A DNA stretch of 11,673 bases from Candidatus Gerdarchaeota archaeon (GTDB lineage Archaea; Asgardarchaeota; Heimdallarchaeia; JABLTI01): positions 1 through 11,673 of the forward strand of contig JAEOUJ010000283.1 in NCBI GenBank assembly GCA_016839405.1, given 5' to 3'. Below are positions 1 to 6,528 of the stretch, in pieces. Within the stretch, counting starts at the first letter, position 1, and each line of letters starts with the position of its first letter. The notes below the pieces were generated by a model. The model saw nothing but the letters and a program-made list of their open reading frames with translations, had not been told where the DNA came from and did not search any database. The position numbers and the translations under genes are program-made.

Positions 1-38
1 AAAAAAAAGAAAAATCGATTTAATTTTAGGATTAAATC
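1..38 (-). terminator. Hairpin plus T-run terminator after the MFS remnant
   Basis: A perfect 8-bp inverted repeat, GATTTAAT (17-24) and ATTAAATC (31-38), is separated by a 6-base loop. Read on the minus strand it is followed by a run of about 13 bases that is almost all T (complement of 1-13). It overlaps the stop codon of the MFS remnant at 32-34. The layout resembles an intrinsic terminator. Archaeal termination often needs only the T-run, so the hairpin may be incidental or may protect the 3' end. Confidence 0.5.
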
Positions 39-584
39 TTTTCAATTTCTTTATTACTTTTTATACTTTCATCTATGAAGAAGTATCCAAATGCACCAAG
101 TAATTGCCCAATTCCACCAATAAGGTAAAGTATTATTGTCATTTTTGGAAAATTAAAATTGTTCACTAGAATTTCTGAGATATAACCACCTAGTAGATGA
201 ACTATGAAACTTATAATTCCTGAAATGCTGAAGTAGGTCCCTGTATAGGAACCTCGTAGATCTTTCGGAGCAAGATCTAAGATATATGGTACAATTAGTA
301 AATTAATTAGACCAATTCCAACTGAGGAAATTGCTAAATCAATAAACATTAACCACCATTGACCCGCTAGTGTTGAAAAAATGACAAAAAAAGCCATGCT
401 TGGAGCTAAGAAACATCCTAAAACTATCAAAGGTTTTCGTTTTTTAATTTTATCACTAGTTTTTCCACCAAAGATTTGTATGAAACTTCTAAAAACTATT
501 AAAGAATTAATGAATAGCAATATTTGTCAAAATTCCATGTGGAGAAGAAAGGGTTGATAATAATTTAAAAATATTATTTATAAT
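32..584 (-). pseudogene. MFS transporter remnant, C-terminal part, frameshifted
   Basis: The longest open stretch (526 down to 32) encodes about five hydrophobic helices. It includes the MFS-type loop GGKTSDKIKKRKP and a later loop APKDLRG between helices, both typical of the C-terminal half of major facilitator permeases. The first usable start is only a TTG at 520, with no ribosome binding site. In another minus frame, from 584 to 507, the residues LLSTLSSPHGILTNIAIH read as the preceding MFS helix and then hit a stop. The two frames overlap at 507-526, so a single-base indel there would join them into one continuous MFS sequence. Upstream of 584 there is a TAG stop and no N-terminal half, where MFS proteins normally have about 400 residues. 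I infer a truncated and frameshifted pseudogene; a short expressed fragment is less likely. The substrate is unknown. Confidence 0.65.
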
Positions 585-618
585 CTAGATTGTTTAAAAA
601 ATATAATTGATTAATAAC

Positions 619-969
619 TTATTCCTGAACTTTACTTTCTATTCTTAATGTTTTACCTTCTATTATAACACTCATTAATTTTGAACGACCAGAGTCTAAT
701 AACCTCCATATTGTTCCTCTTGATATGTGCATTTTTTCACCTGCTTCTTCTTGATTTAAACCTTCAAAATCAACTAGTCGTAGTGCTTCGTATTCTCCCA
801 AAGTTAATTCTATTTCTTGTTCTGAAATTTTTGGTTTTGGAATTATTTGAAGTACATCTGGTTGTTTTTCAATTACTATTTCTTTTAATGGTCTACCTCT
901 TCCTATTTGTGTTGGATCTTTAGATTGGTCCCTTTCTCTTCTTCCTCCTCTAAAGCGATAATTTCTCAT
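619..969 (-). CDS. DUF134/UPF0251 family predicted DNA-binding protein
   Basis: This 116-residue protein has the features of the DUF134 (UPF0251) family: a basic N-terminus with GRGRPLK, the conserved stretch LTLGEYEALRLVDFEGLNQEE, and a helix-turn-helix at about residues 71-95 with the SRGTIWRLLDSGR recognition region, related to sigma-70 region 4. Family length is usually 90-150 residues, so it looks complete. The ATG at 967-969 is preceded on the minus strand by a strong AGGAAGGTGA ribosome binding site. DUF134 genes are often found beside NifX-like proteins and ferredoxin-containing MinD ATPases, and here the gene is divergent from exactly such an operon. I infer a local regulator, probably autoregulated, of the genes at 1095-4069. 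The ligand or cluster it senses cannot be seen. No metal-binding cysteines are present in the protein. Confidence 0.85.
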   Translation of the reverse strand: MRNYRFRGGRRERDQSKDPTQIGRGRPLKEIVIEKQPDVLQIIPKPKISEQEIELTLGEYEALRLVDFEGLNQEEAGEKMHISRGTIWRLLDSGRSKLMSVIIEGKTLRIESKVQE

Positions 970-991
970 TATTTCACCTTCCTATTATTTA

Positions 992-1007
992 TATGATTTT
1001 AATCATA
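992..1007. promoter_or_regulatory. 16-bp palindrome upstream of the DUF134 gene
   Basis: A perfect inverted repeat, TATGATT-TT-AATCATA, lies 23-38 bases before the start codon of the DUF134 gene. This is where transcription of that gene would be expected to begin if the AT-rich box at about 1007-1018 serves as its TATA element. It could be an autoregulatory operator, but the AT-rich background makes a chance palindrome possible. Confidence 0.35.
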
Positions 1008-1013
1008 AAAATA

Positions 1014-1035
1014 TTTTTGTGCAATTGAACAAAAA
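1014..1035. promoter_or_regulatory. Operator-like 22-bp repeat, copy 1
   Basis: TTTTTGT and ACAAAAA form a perfect inverted repeat around an 8-base centre that holds GCAAT. The same 22-bp element, 18 of 22 positions identical with GTGCAAT conserved, recurs 46 bp downstream. Copy 1 sits just upstream of the plus-strand TATA box and abuts the likely minus-strand promoter, so a protein bound here could affect both divergent transcripts. The DUF134 protein encoded next door is the obvious candidate binder; this is inferred. Confidence 0.55.
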
Positions 1036-1036
1036 T

Positions 1037-1048
1037 CTTTTATAATAC
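1037..1048 (+). promoter_or_regulatory. TATA box of the NifX/MinD operon
   Basis: TTTTATAA at 1038-1045 is preceded by an A-rich stretch suitable for TFB contact. A start of transcription about 25 bases downstream would fall near 1068, inside operator copy 2. That gives a leader of about 27 bases containing the AGGTGA site at 1081-1086. The position between the two operator copies fits repressible transcription. Confidence 0.5.
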
Positions 1049-1059
1049 AAGGAGAATTA

Positions 1060-1081
1060 TTTATGTGCAATAACACAAAAA
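1060..1081. promoter_or_regulatory. Operator-like 22-bp repeat, copy 2
   Basis: This is the second copy of the repeat at 1014-1035, sharing GTGCAAT and the ACAAAAA end, with mismatches only at positions 4, 13, 14 and 15. Within it TGTG and CACA form an inverted repeat. It covers the predicted transcription start of the downstream operon. The centre-to-centre distance between the copies is 46 bp, about 4.4 turns of DNA. Confidence 0.55.
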
Positions 1082-1094
1082 GGTGATTAATGAA

Positions 1095-1433
1095 ATGTCT
1101 AGAAGAGGATCATCTAATGGTAGAGGTCGTCACAGAAGAATGTATGAATTAACAGGAATACCGGGATGGATAAGATATGGTACATCGCCAGGTAATGCAG
1201 GTTATGGAAGAGGGTTTGGACCTTGTGCAGAATATATAGAAAGTACAGGTCAAATGAGTGAATTCATGGAAGATTTAGCTGCAAGAAATCCAAACATAAG
1301 AGTTTGGCAAGATGCTTATTCCAAAATGGAGAGTCAAAATCCAAGAAATAAAAAGGATTATCTTGAGCAAAGAATACGTGATTTAGAAGACGAACTTAGA
1401 GAGCTCAAAAAACAATATAAAGAAGTAAGATAA
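1095..1433 (+). CDS. DUF5320-like glycine-rich, coiled-coil protein
   Basis: This 112-residue protein has an N-terminal half rich in Gly, Arg and Tyr, with RRGSSNGRGRHRR and then NAGYGRGFGPC ending in its only cysteine. The C-terminal part, about residues 86-112, is charged and heptad-like (LEQRIRDLEDELRELKKQ), so it probably forms a coiled coil. This architecture matches small DUF5320-type proteins that accompany NifX-like and MinD-like genes. A GTG at 1083 extends the frame by four codons, but AGGTGA at 1081-1086 is well placed only for the ATG at 1095, so I use that. It is the first gene of the operon, directly behind the paired operators. Its role is unknown. A scaffold or partner for the neighbouring cofactor carriers is an inference from context. 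The family call is moderately sure. Confidence 0.75.
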   Translation: MSRRGSSNGRGRHRRMYELTGIPGWIRYGTSPGNAGYGRGFGPCAEYIESTGQMSEFMEDLAARNPNIRVWQDAYSKMESQNPRNKKDYLEQRIRDLEDELRELKKQYKEVR

Positions 1434-1447
1434 AGTTCTTATAAAGT

Positions 1448-1471
1448 AAAAGTTAGGATAGCATAACTTTT
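1448..1471. repeat. Inverted repeat between operon genes 1 and 2
   Basis: AAAAGTTA (1448-1455) and TAACTTTT (1464-1471) are perfect 8-bp complements around an 8-base loop, in the 51-base gap between the DUF5320-like gene and the first NifX-like gene. The right arm ends in a short T-run, so in RNA it could act as a weak terminator, a processing site or a 3' end stabiliser. That would let the first gene be expressed at a different level from the rest. Confidence 0.4.
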
Positions 1472-1484
1472 TCATTTAAAATAG

Positions 1485-1898
1485 ATGATTGAAATGATAG
1501 TAGCGGTATCTACTAATGGGGATAATCTTGACTCATCAATTGTTGATCCAAGATTTGGTCGATGTAATAATTTTATAATTGTTAATACAAAAGATCTCTC
1601 ATTTTATGTTTTAGATAATAAAGCAAAGTATGAGGGACATGGGGCAGGAATTTCTGCAGCACAATTCATTATTAATGAAGATGTTGATGCAGTTATTTCA
1701 GGCAATATTGGACCAAATGCATATCAGACTTTGAATGCAGCCAATATCAAGATGTATGCATATAATGGATTAATAATGAATGCTCTCAAAGAATTACAAA
1801 ATAATTCATTAAATGAACTATCTCAACCAACTAGACCTGGAAGTAAAGGTTTTGGTAATCGAGTTGGTATGGGGCAAGGAAGAGGAAGGAGAAGTTAA
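1485..1898 (+). CDS. NifX/NifB-like dinitrogenase iron-molybdenum cofactor family protein (paralogue 1)
   Basis: The protein has the RNase H-like fold signature of the Nif cofactor-binding family (PF02579). It opens with a first strand IVAVST, followed by the loop DSSIVDPRFGRCNNFIIV, then AGISAAQFI, and the VDAVISGNIGPNAYQTL stretch that normally surrounds the cofactor site. Members carry or insert iron-sulfur or FeMo-type clusters in the cytoplasm. The length of 137 residues is slightly above the usual 100-120 because of a C-terminal Gly/Arg tail ending GMGQGRGRRS. A second ATG at 1494 gives the family-typical start MIVAVS and has GATGATT just upstream, so the true start may be 1494. No nitrogenase genes are nearby, so a role in nitrogen fixation should not be assumed. 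Confidence 0.85.
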   Translation: MIEMIVAVSTNGDNLDSSIVDPRFGRCNNFIIVNTKDLSFYVLDNKAKYEGHGAGISAAQFIINEDVDAVISGNIGPNAYQTLNAANIKMYAYNGLIMNALKELQNNSLNELSQPTRPGSKGFGNRVGMGQGRGRRS

Positions 1899-1918
1899 TT
1901 ATTAAGATGAAATTAACT
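1893..1918. repeat. Inverted repeat between operon genes 2 and 3
   Basis: AGTTAATT (1893-1900) and AATTAACT (1911-1918) are perfect 8-bp complements around a 10-base loop. The left arm contains the TAA stop of the first NifX-like gene, and an A-run follows the right arm. The position mirrors the inverted repeat at 1448-1471, which suggests intercistronic RNA hairpins. Both are AT-rich, so some chance contribution is likely. Confidence 0.4.
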
Positions 1919-1926
1919 AAAAAAAC

Positions 1927-2304
1927 ATGGTAGTGTTAGATATGAAAATTGCATTTCCTATTCAAGCAAATGAAGGATTAGAAGGAATTTTAGCAGATCA
2001 TTTTGGGCGTGCACCACATTTTGTTATTTATGAAGCAGAGTTAAATGAAGTTCGAACTATTAATAACACAGCTGAGCATTTTGGAGGAAGAGCATCAACT
2101 CCAATGTTATTGGAGAAAAATGAAGTAAATATTCTTATCTGTAGAGGATTAGGTCGCAGAGCAATTGCTCGTTTTGCTGAACTTGGAATTAACGTTTATA
2201 TCACAAATCATCAATTTGTGAAACAAGCACTTGAAGCTTACAACAACGGAGAATTGCCTTTAGCAACTGATGAAGATGGATGCGCTGGAAGACACGGACA
2301 ATAA
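1927..2304 (+). CDS. NifX/NifB-like dinitrogenase iron-molybdenum cofactor family protein (paralogue 2)
   Basis: This second member of the PF02579 family is clearly diverged from its upstream neighbour. It opens KIAFPIQANEG, has LADHFGRAPHFVIYE, then HFGGRASTPMLLEKNEVNILICRGLGRRAIARFAELGI, the region that forms the cofactor pocket in relatives. It ends in a short tail with Cys and His (DGCAGRHGQ) that could bind metal. Residues C75 and C119 (counted from 1927) are its only cysteines. The length of 125 residues is normal for the family. A second ATG at 1942 gives the family-typical MKIAFP start and may be the real one; neither has a strong ribosome binding site. The gap of 28 bases from the previous stop supports co-transcription. 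I infer that it carries or delivers an iron-sulfur-type cofactor with the downstream ATPases. Confidence 0.85.
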   Translation: MVVLDMKIAFPIQANEGLEGILADHFGRAPHFVIYEAELNEVRTINNTAEHFGGRASTPMLLEKNEVNILICRGLGRRAIARFAELGINVYITNHQFVKQALEAYNNGELPLATDEDGCAGRHGQ

Positions 2305-2360
2305 ATTGTTAAAATTCTCATAAATACTTGAATATTTCTTTGTAAGGAAGAATTGATTAA

Positions 2361-3203
2361 ATGATTATCAGTATTGCTAGTGGAAAGGGTGGAACGGGTA
2401 AAACAACTGTTGCAGCTAATTTAGTAAAATCATTAACTAAAAATAGTAGTATATTAGATTGTGATGTAGAGGAACCTAATGTTCATATTTTTCTCAATCC
2501 AGAAATAAGTATTACTGAAAAAGTCACTGTTTTTAATCCATTTATTAGCGAAGAAAAATGTACAAAATGTGGTATTTGTGCAGATATTTGTGAATTTAAT
2601 GCTCTTGTTAAAATTCATAACAAAATTCTTTTCTTTCCAGATTTGTGTATGAGTTGTGAAGCATGTATGGAATTATGCCCAGAAAGTGCTATTTCAAAAT
2701 TAGAAAAAACTGTTGGTGAAGTTAATTTAGGGAAAGTGGATAATACTATTGATTTTATAAATGGTGTTTTAGAGATTGGTATTCCTAGAGCTATACCTGT
2801 AATTGATTCTGTTAAAGATCATATTAATTCACAAAAAATTGTTATATTAGACGCTCCACCTGGCACTTCTTGTCCAGTAATTGAGACTATAACAAATTCT
2901 GATTACTGTATCTTAGTAACAGAACCAACACCTTTTGGATTGTATGATTTAAAAATCGCTGTTGAAGTTGTACGTTTATTAAAAATTCCTTTTGGTGTAG
3001 TTATTAATAAATTTGGTATGGTAAAGAATTCTCTTATAGAAGATTTCTGCAAAAAGGAAGAAATTGAAATATTAATGAAAATTCCTTTTGAGCGTAAAAT
3101 AGCTGAAGCATATTCTAAAGGGAAGTTATTAGTAGAATTATATCCTGAATGGAAAAATAAATTCCAATCATTATTTGAAGTTATTAAAGAAAAGGTGAAA
3201 TAA
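2361..3203 (+). CDS. MinD/Mrp-superfamily ATPase with inserted ferredoxin domain (first of pair)
   Basis: This is a 280-residue P-loop ATPase of the MinD superfamily with an inserted ferredoxin domain (COG1149 type). The deviant Walker A motif GKGGTGKTT lies at about residues 8-16, and the second conserved Asp is in LDCDVEEPNVH. An inserted bacterial-type ferredoxin with two [4Fe-4S] sites follows: C67, C70, C73, C77 and C96, C99, C102, C106. The ATPase core resumes with VILDAPPGTSCPVIE, where switch/Walker B residues and a Cys are visible. AAGGAA lies upstream of the ATG. The next gene, a paralogue, begins 2 bases after this stop. By analogy with Mrp/NBP35 ATPases it probably works as a dimer in ATP-dependent iron-sulfur cluster or electron handling in the cytoplasm. 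The exact substrate is not known, though its position after two NifX-like carriers points to metallocofactor transfer. Confidence 0.9.
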   Translation: MIISIASGKGGTGKTTVAANLVKSLTKNSSILDCDVEEPNVHIFLNPEISITEKVTVFNPFISEEKCTKCGICADICEFNALVKIHNKILFFPDLCMSCEACMELCPESAISKLEKTVGEVNLGKVDNTIDFINGVLEIGIPRAIPVIDSVKDHINSQKIVILDAPPGTSCPVIETITNSDYCILVTEPTPFGLYDLKIAVEVVRLLKIPFGVVINKFGMVKNSLIEDFCKKEEIEILMKIPFERKIAEAYSKGKLLVELYPEWKNKFQSLFEVIKEKVK

Positions 3204-3205
3204 TA

Positions 3206-4069
3206 ATGCCAAAACAAATAACTGTTATAAGTGGAAAAGGAGGAACAGGTAAAACAACATTTACTGCTGGTTTGGCATATTTAACTCAAGGAAAAGCAGT
3301 TATTGCTGATGCTGATGTAGATGCTCCAGATTTGCATTTAATTTTACAACCAGAAGTGCTAACAAAAGATAAATTGATGATTTCTAAAAAAGCTGTAAGA
3401 GATGAAGATAAATGTTCAAAATGTGGATTATGTGAGACATCTTGCAGATATCAAGCAATAACAATTGAAACGATTTACTATTTTAAATGTGAAGGGTGTG
3501 GTCTTTGCACCTATATTTGCCCAGAAAAAGCATTGGAATTGAGACAAGTCTTTTCTGCAAATCTTTTTCAATCAAAAACTCGTTTTGGACCATTTATCCA
3601 TGTCAACATGGCAATAGGAGAGGGAACATCTGGAAGAATAGTTTCAGAGGTCAGAAAAAGAGCACAGTCTGTTAGTGAAAAACAAATACTGGATTACATA
3701 ATTGTTGATGGATCACCAGGTATTGGTTGTCCAGTTATTGCTTCAATAACAGGAGTTGATTTAGCAGTTATTGTAGTAGAACCAACACTTAGTGGGCTAC
3801 ATGATTTGGAGCGAGTTATAGGAATAACAGAGCATTTTAAAGTAAAACCAGTTGTTTGTATAAATAAATATGATTTGAATCCTGAAAATACAAATGAAAT
3901 TATTACTTATTGTAATGAATTGAATATTGATGTTGTTGGAAAAATATCTTTTGATGAAATTGTTCCCTATAGTATTGCTAAAGGTAAGAGTATTTTTGAA
4001 ATAGAGAAAAATAAAATCGCTGATGAAATTAAAGCTATTTGGGAAAATATTCAAATTTGCTTACAATGA
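3206..4069 (+). CDS. MinD/Mrp-superfamily ATPase with inserted ferredoxin domain (second of pair)
   Basis: This is a 287-residue paralogue of the preceding gene with the same order of parts. The deviant Walker A GKGGTGKTT is at about residues 10-18, followed by DADVDAPDLH. Two [4Fe-4S] ferredoxin motifs follow at C70, C73, C76, C80 and C95, C98, C101, C105. Then comes the core motif VDGSPGIGCPVIASI and the later VVEPTLSGLHDLERV. The ribosome binding site AAGGTGA lies inside the end of the upstream gene, and only 2 bases separate stop and start, so the two are probably translated together. Conserved pairs like this are common in anaerobic archaea and bacteria, and I infer a heterodimer. It is the last gene of the operon as defined by spacing. 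Confidence 0.9.
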   Translation: MPKQITVISGKGGTGKTTFTAGLAYLTQGKAVIADADVDAPDLHLILQPEVLTKDKLMISKKAVRDEDKCSKCGLCETSCRYQAITIETIYYFKCEGCGLCTYICPEKALELRQVFSANLFQSKTRFGPFIHVNMAIGEGTSGRIVSEVRKRAQSVSEKQILDYIIVDGSPGIGCPVIASITGVDLAVIVVEPTLSGLHDLERVIGITEHFKVKPVVCINKYDLNPENTNEIITYCNELNIDVVGKISFDEIVPYSIAKGKSIFEIEKNKIADEIKAIWENIQICLQ

Positions 4070-4128
4070 TAATAAGAAAAGTATTATCATTTAAAAATAA
4101 TATAATTTTCGAATTATTTGTGTTAGTA

Positions 4129-4938
4129 ATGAATGATAAGTACTTTGAAGCAAATTTAAAACGTTGGAATGAGCTTGTTGCTATTCATGCGAAATCTGAC
4201 GAATATGATATAGAAGGATTTTTGAAAGGAAAATCATCACTCAAACCAATTGAAATTAAAGAATTAGGGAATGTAAAAGGAAAATCTTTGCTTCACTTAC
4301 AATGTCATTTTGGTTTAGATTCTTTATCTTGGGCTCGAATAGGTGCCAAAGTAACAGGAGTAGATTTTGCTCCAGAAGCTGTTAGACTTGCTCGAGAATT
4401 AAACGAACAATTAAATTTAGATGCAAAATTTATTGAGGCAAACATATATGACCTACCAGAATTACTGAATGAGAAATTCGACATTGTTTTTACTTCCTAT
4501 GGTGTTTTATGCTGGTTGCCTGAATTAGATAAATGGGCTAAGATGATCTATGATTTTTTAAAACCAAAAGGAATCTTCTATATAGTAGAATTTCATCCAT
4601 TTGCATGGATTTTTGATGATGAAAATGAAAAGGAATTATTAATTCGTTATAATTATTTTCCACAAAAAGAACCAATGAGATTTGATGCAGATGGCTCATA
4701 TGCAAATCCAAATGCTAAAATGGAGCATACTGAAGATTATGAATGGACTCATAGTGTTTCAGAAATTATTAATTCTTTAATTAGTGCTGGCCTAAAAATC
4801 GAATTCTTTAATGAGCATAATGTTACATGTTACCAACAATTTCCTTTTGTAAAAAAAGATGAAGATGAATGGTTTCGGTTAAAAAATCAAAAAGCTACAA
4901 TACCATTAATGTTTTCATTAAAAGCTATGAAAAAGTAA
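4129..4938 (+). CDS. Class I SAM-dependent methyltransferase
   Basis: This is a 269-residue protein with a Rossmann-like methyltransferase core. Motif I is the variant LLHLQCHFGLDSLSWAR (about residues 54-70), where HFGLD stands in for the usual GxGxG. An acidic D79 ends strand 2 (VTGVDFAPEAV), then FIEANIYDLP gives motif II, FDIVFTSYGVLCWLP motif IV and LKPKGIFYIVEFHP the next strand. This HLQCHFGLD group is widespread in bacteria and archaea as uncharacterised methyltransferases, and the substrate cannot be told. An upstream ATG at 4039 would overlap the ATPase gene by 31 bases and add a hydrophobic, non-family N-terminus, so I choose the ATG at 4129. There is no ribosome binding site; TATA-like AATATAATT at 4099-4107 would allow a leaderless message. 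Confidence 0.88.
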   Translation: MNDKYFEANLKRWNELVAIHAKSDEYDIEGFLKGKSSLKPIEIKELGNVKGKSLLHLQCHFGLDSLSWARIGAKVTGVDFAPEAVRLARELNEQLNLDAKFIEANIYDLPELLNEKFDIVFTSYGVLCWLPELDKWAKMIYDFLKPKGIFYIVEFHPFAWIFDDENEKELLIRYNYFPQKEPMRFDADGSYANPNAKMEHTEDYEWTHSVSEIINSLISAGLKIEFFNEHNVTCYQQFPFVKKDEDEWFRLKNQKATIPLMFSLKAMKK

Positions 4939-4992
4939 GATATTTTATTTTTAACTAATTACAACAATAACATACTAATTGCATAGAAAAAT

Positions 4993-5004
4993 TTCTTAAT
5001 TAAT
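4993..5004 (+). promoter_or_regulatory. Putative TATA box, leaderless promoter of the HExxH gene
   Basis: TTCTTAATTAAT is centred about 23 bases before the ATG at 5022, and no ribosome binding site precedes that ATG. The spacing fits transcription starting at or next to the start codon. AT-rich surroundings make such boxes common, so this is tentative. Confidence 0.3.
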
Positions 5005-5021
5005 GTAAAAATGTATGAATT

Positions 5022-6497
5022 ATGATTGGTTGGAAACAAATTAAAGAATATTTCAAAGCCATACAAGATAATACTAGTATTAATTTGATCGAAGAATATC
5101 TATCAAAAGAAACAATTGATTTCATTCTTTATCAAATTAGTTTGTTAGAAAAACCTGAATATATAGAAAAACTTCGAGAAATCCAAGAAATTCAGGAGAA
5201 AAATGGAGGGGGATTTTTTGGTTTGATTCCACCTGTAATAGGTGAGGATGAGATAATTCCTATTCCATCAAATACAGAACAAATAGCTGAATTTCTAATT
5301 TTTTGTATGACAAAACGTAAAAATGCATATGAAATTATGAAGATTGCTGATTATGAACTTGAATTTAGTAATAATCCAATACCGCAATTAACAATTAAAG
5401 AATTTAAAGAAGCTGAGAAGAAAAAATTACAAATAAAATTACATCTAGATTTCTTTGGTAAAATTATTGATTATTTTCAAAAAACTGAAAAAAATAATTC
5501 ATTGCTTAAAGAAATAATCGAACATCCTATCTTGGAAGAATTAATTAATCATCGAAATGGGTTAGGTTATGTACCTGGTCCCAAATTTAAAAAAGAATTT
5601 TATAAGAAATTTCTCGAAATGGCTAATTCAAAAAATCCAATAGAAAATATTTGGAAAGTTCTTCATCCTTGGAATTTCTTTAATTTTGCAGATATTTACC
5701 AAAATCTTAAACAATACTTCAAATTATATCAAAATTTACTTGAGAATAAGATTAAAATCGAAGATTATATAGCTTCAAAATTAATTGATTTTATACCACA
5801 AGATCGAGAAATTACTGAAAATATTGCTTTTTCTGTTGAATGGGCAATCAAGGGGTGGGCTTCAAAAAAATACGCTGGAGTAAATATTGAGTTTTTAAAA
5901 GATAATTATGATAACCTCTTCAAATTAATTATCCATGAGGTTTTTCACAGAATTCAACTAAGAATATTACCAAAACCAAAATCAGTATCTGATGATCTAC
6001 AAGAATTAGACTTTGATATTTTGTTTGATTTTGATAATCTTGATATTCAAAATATCATATTCTATAGAGCTCTAAGCTACATTTTTCTTGAAGGATCTGC
6101 AACAGCAATGGAACGAGAAATTAATGAATCCTTTACTGAAAATGAAATGAAACAAATAAAAGATGGTTTGGATTTACTTCAAAAAATAATGGAAGAACTA
6201 AAAAACATTTCTTCTAATGAAAATGATGATGAAATTCTAGGAACTATTGAAAATATGCTAAACCAAGGATTGATGTCAAATGGTCCTTTTTATTCTCTTG
6301 GAGAATATATATCAATTCAACTTATGAAGAAACATGGGAAACTTGTTTTGCAAAAGGTACTTGATGTGGGAATACATGAATTTTATGATTTATATTTCAA
6401 ATTAAGCGAACAAATGGACGAGGTAATTAAGTTTCCACATCAACTTATAGAAAAAATAAAATTAAATTATACAGTAATAAAACCAGTTCTAAAATAG
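5022..6497 (+). CDS. Predicted intracellular zinc-dependent peptidase with HExxH motif
   Basis: This is a 491-residue protein with no signal peptide or membrane helix, so probably cytoplasmic. It contains a canonical HEVFH zinc site (H305, E306, H309) within KLIIHEVFHRIQLR. A likely third ligand, E357, follows in FLEGSATAMERE, 48 residues after H309, the layout of gluzincin-type metallopeptidases. The overall form, a long helical N-terminal region before the HExxH and EGxA after it, resembles predicted zinc peptidase families such as DUF5700 or DUF2268, but I cannot place it firmly. The segment LGYVPGPKFKKEFY (about 184-197) may belong to the substrate-facing part. Neighbours do not reveal a substrate. 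The first Met at 5022 is the only good start and lacks a ribosome binding site. Confidence 0.75.
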   Translation: MIGWKQIKEYFKAIQDNTSINLIEEYLSKETIDFILYQISLLEKPEYIEKLREIQEIQEKNGGGFFGLIPPVIGEDEIIPIPSNTEQIAEFLIFCMTKRKNAYEIMKIADYELEFSNNPIPQLTIKEFKEAEKKKLQIKLHLDFFGKIIDYFQKTEKNNSLLKEIIEHPILEELINHRNGLGYVPGPKFKKEFYKKFLEMANSKNPIENIWKVLHPWNFFNFADIYQNLKQYFKLYQNLLENKIKIEDYIASKLIDFIPQDREITENIAFSVEWAIKGWASKKYAGVNIEFLKDNYDNLFKLIIHEVFHRIQLRILPKPKSVSDDLQELDFDILFDFDNLDIQNIIFYRALSYIFLEGSATAMEREINESFTENEMKQIKDGLDLLQKIMEELKNISSNENDDEILGTIENMLNQGLMSNGPFYSLGEYISIQLMKKHGKLVLQKVLDVGIHEFYDLYFKLSEQMDEVIKFPHQLIEKIKLNYTVIKPVLK

Positions 6498-6500
6498 AGT

Positions 6501-6522
6501 TTATAAAAATAATCGTTTTTAT
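6501..6522 (+). promoter_or_regulatory. TATA box within an inverted repeat, leaderless promoter of the flavoprotein gene
   Basis: TTTATAAAA at 6501-6509 is centred 24 bases before the ATG at 6529, and there is no ribosome binding site in between, so the mRNA is probably leaderless. The same stretch is the left arm of an inverted repeat, ATAAAAA (6503-6509) and TTTTTAT (6516-6522). This could also serve as a 3' end signal for the peptidase gene, which stops only 31 bases before the next ATG. Confidence 0.4.
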
Positions 6523-6528
6523 TAAAGT

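Noticed and set aside
681..923. Plus-strand hydrophobic ORF opposite the DUF134 gene
   Set aside because: It is the antisense shadow of a well-conserved gene; its Leu/Phe-rich composition is what reverse-complemented AT-rich coding sequence gives.
2903..3217. Minus-strand ORF opposite the first ATPase
   Set aside because: It lies entirely over conserved ATPase coding sequence, has no ribosome binding site and matches no family.
1095..4069. A nitrogen-fixation (nif) operon
   Set aside because: NifX-like and MinD-like proteins of this kind are common outside nitrogen fixers, and no nifH, nifD, nifK, nifE or nifN is visible.
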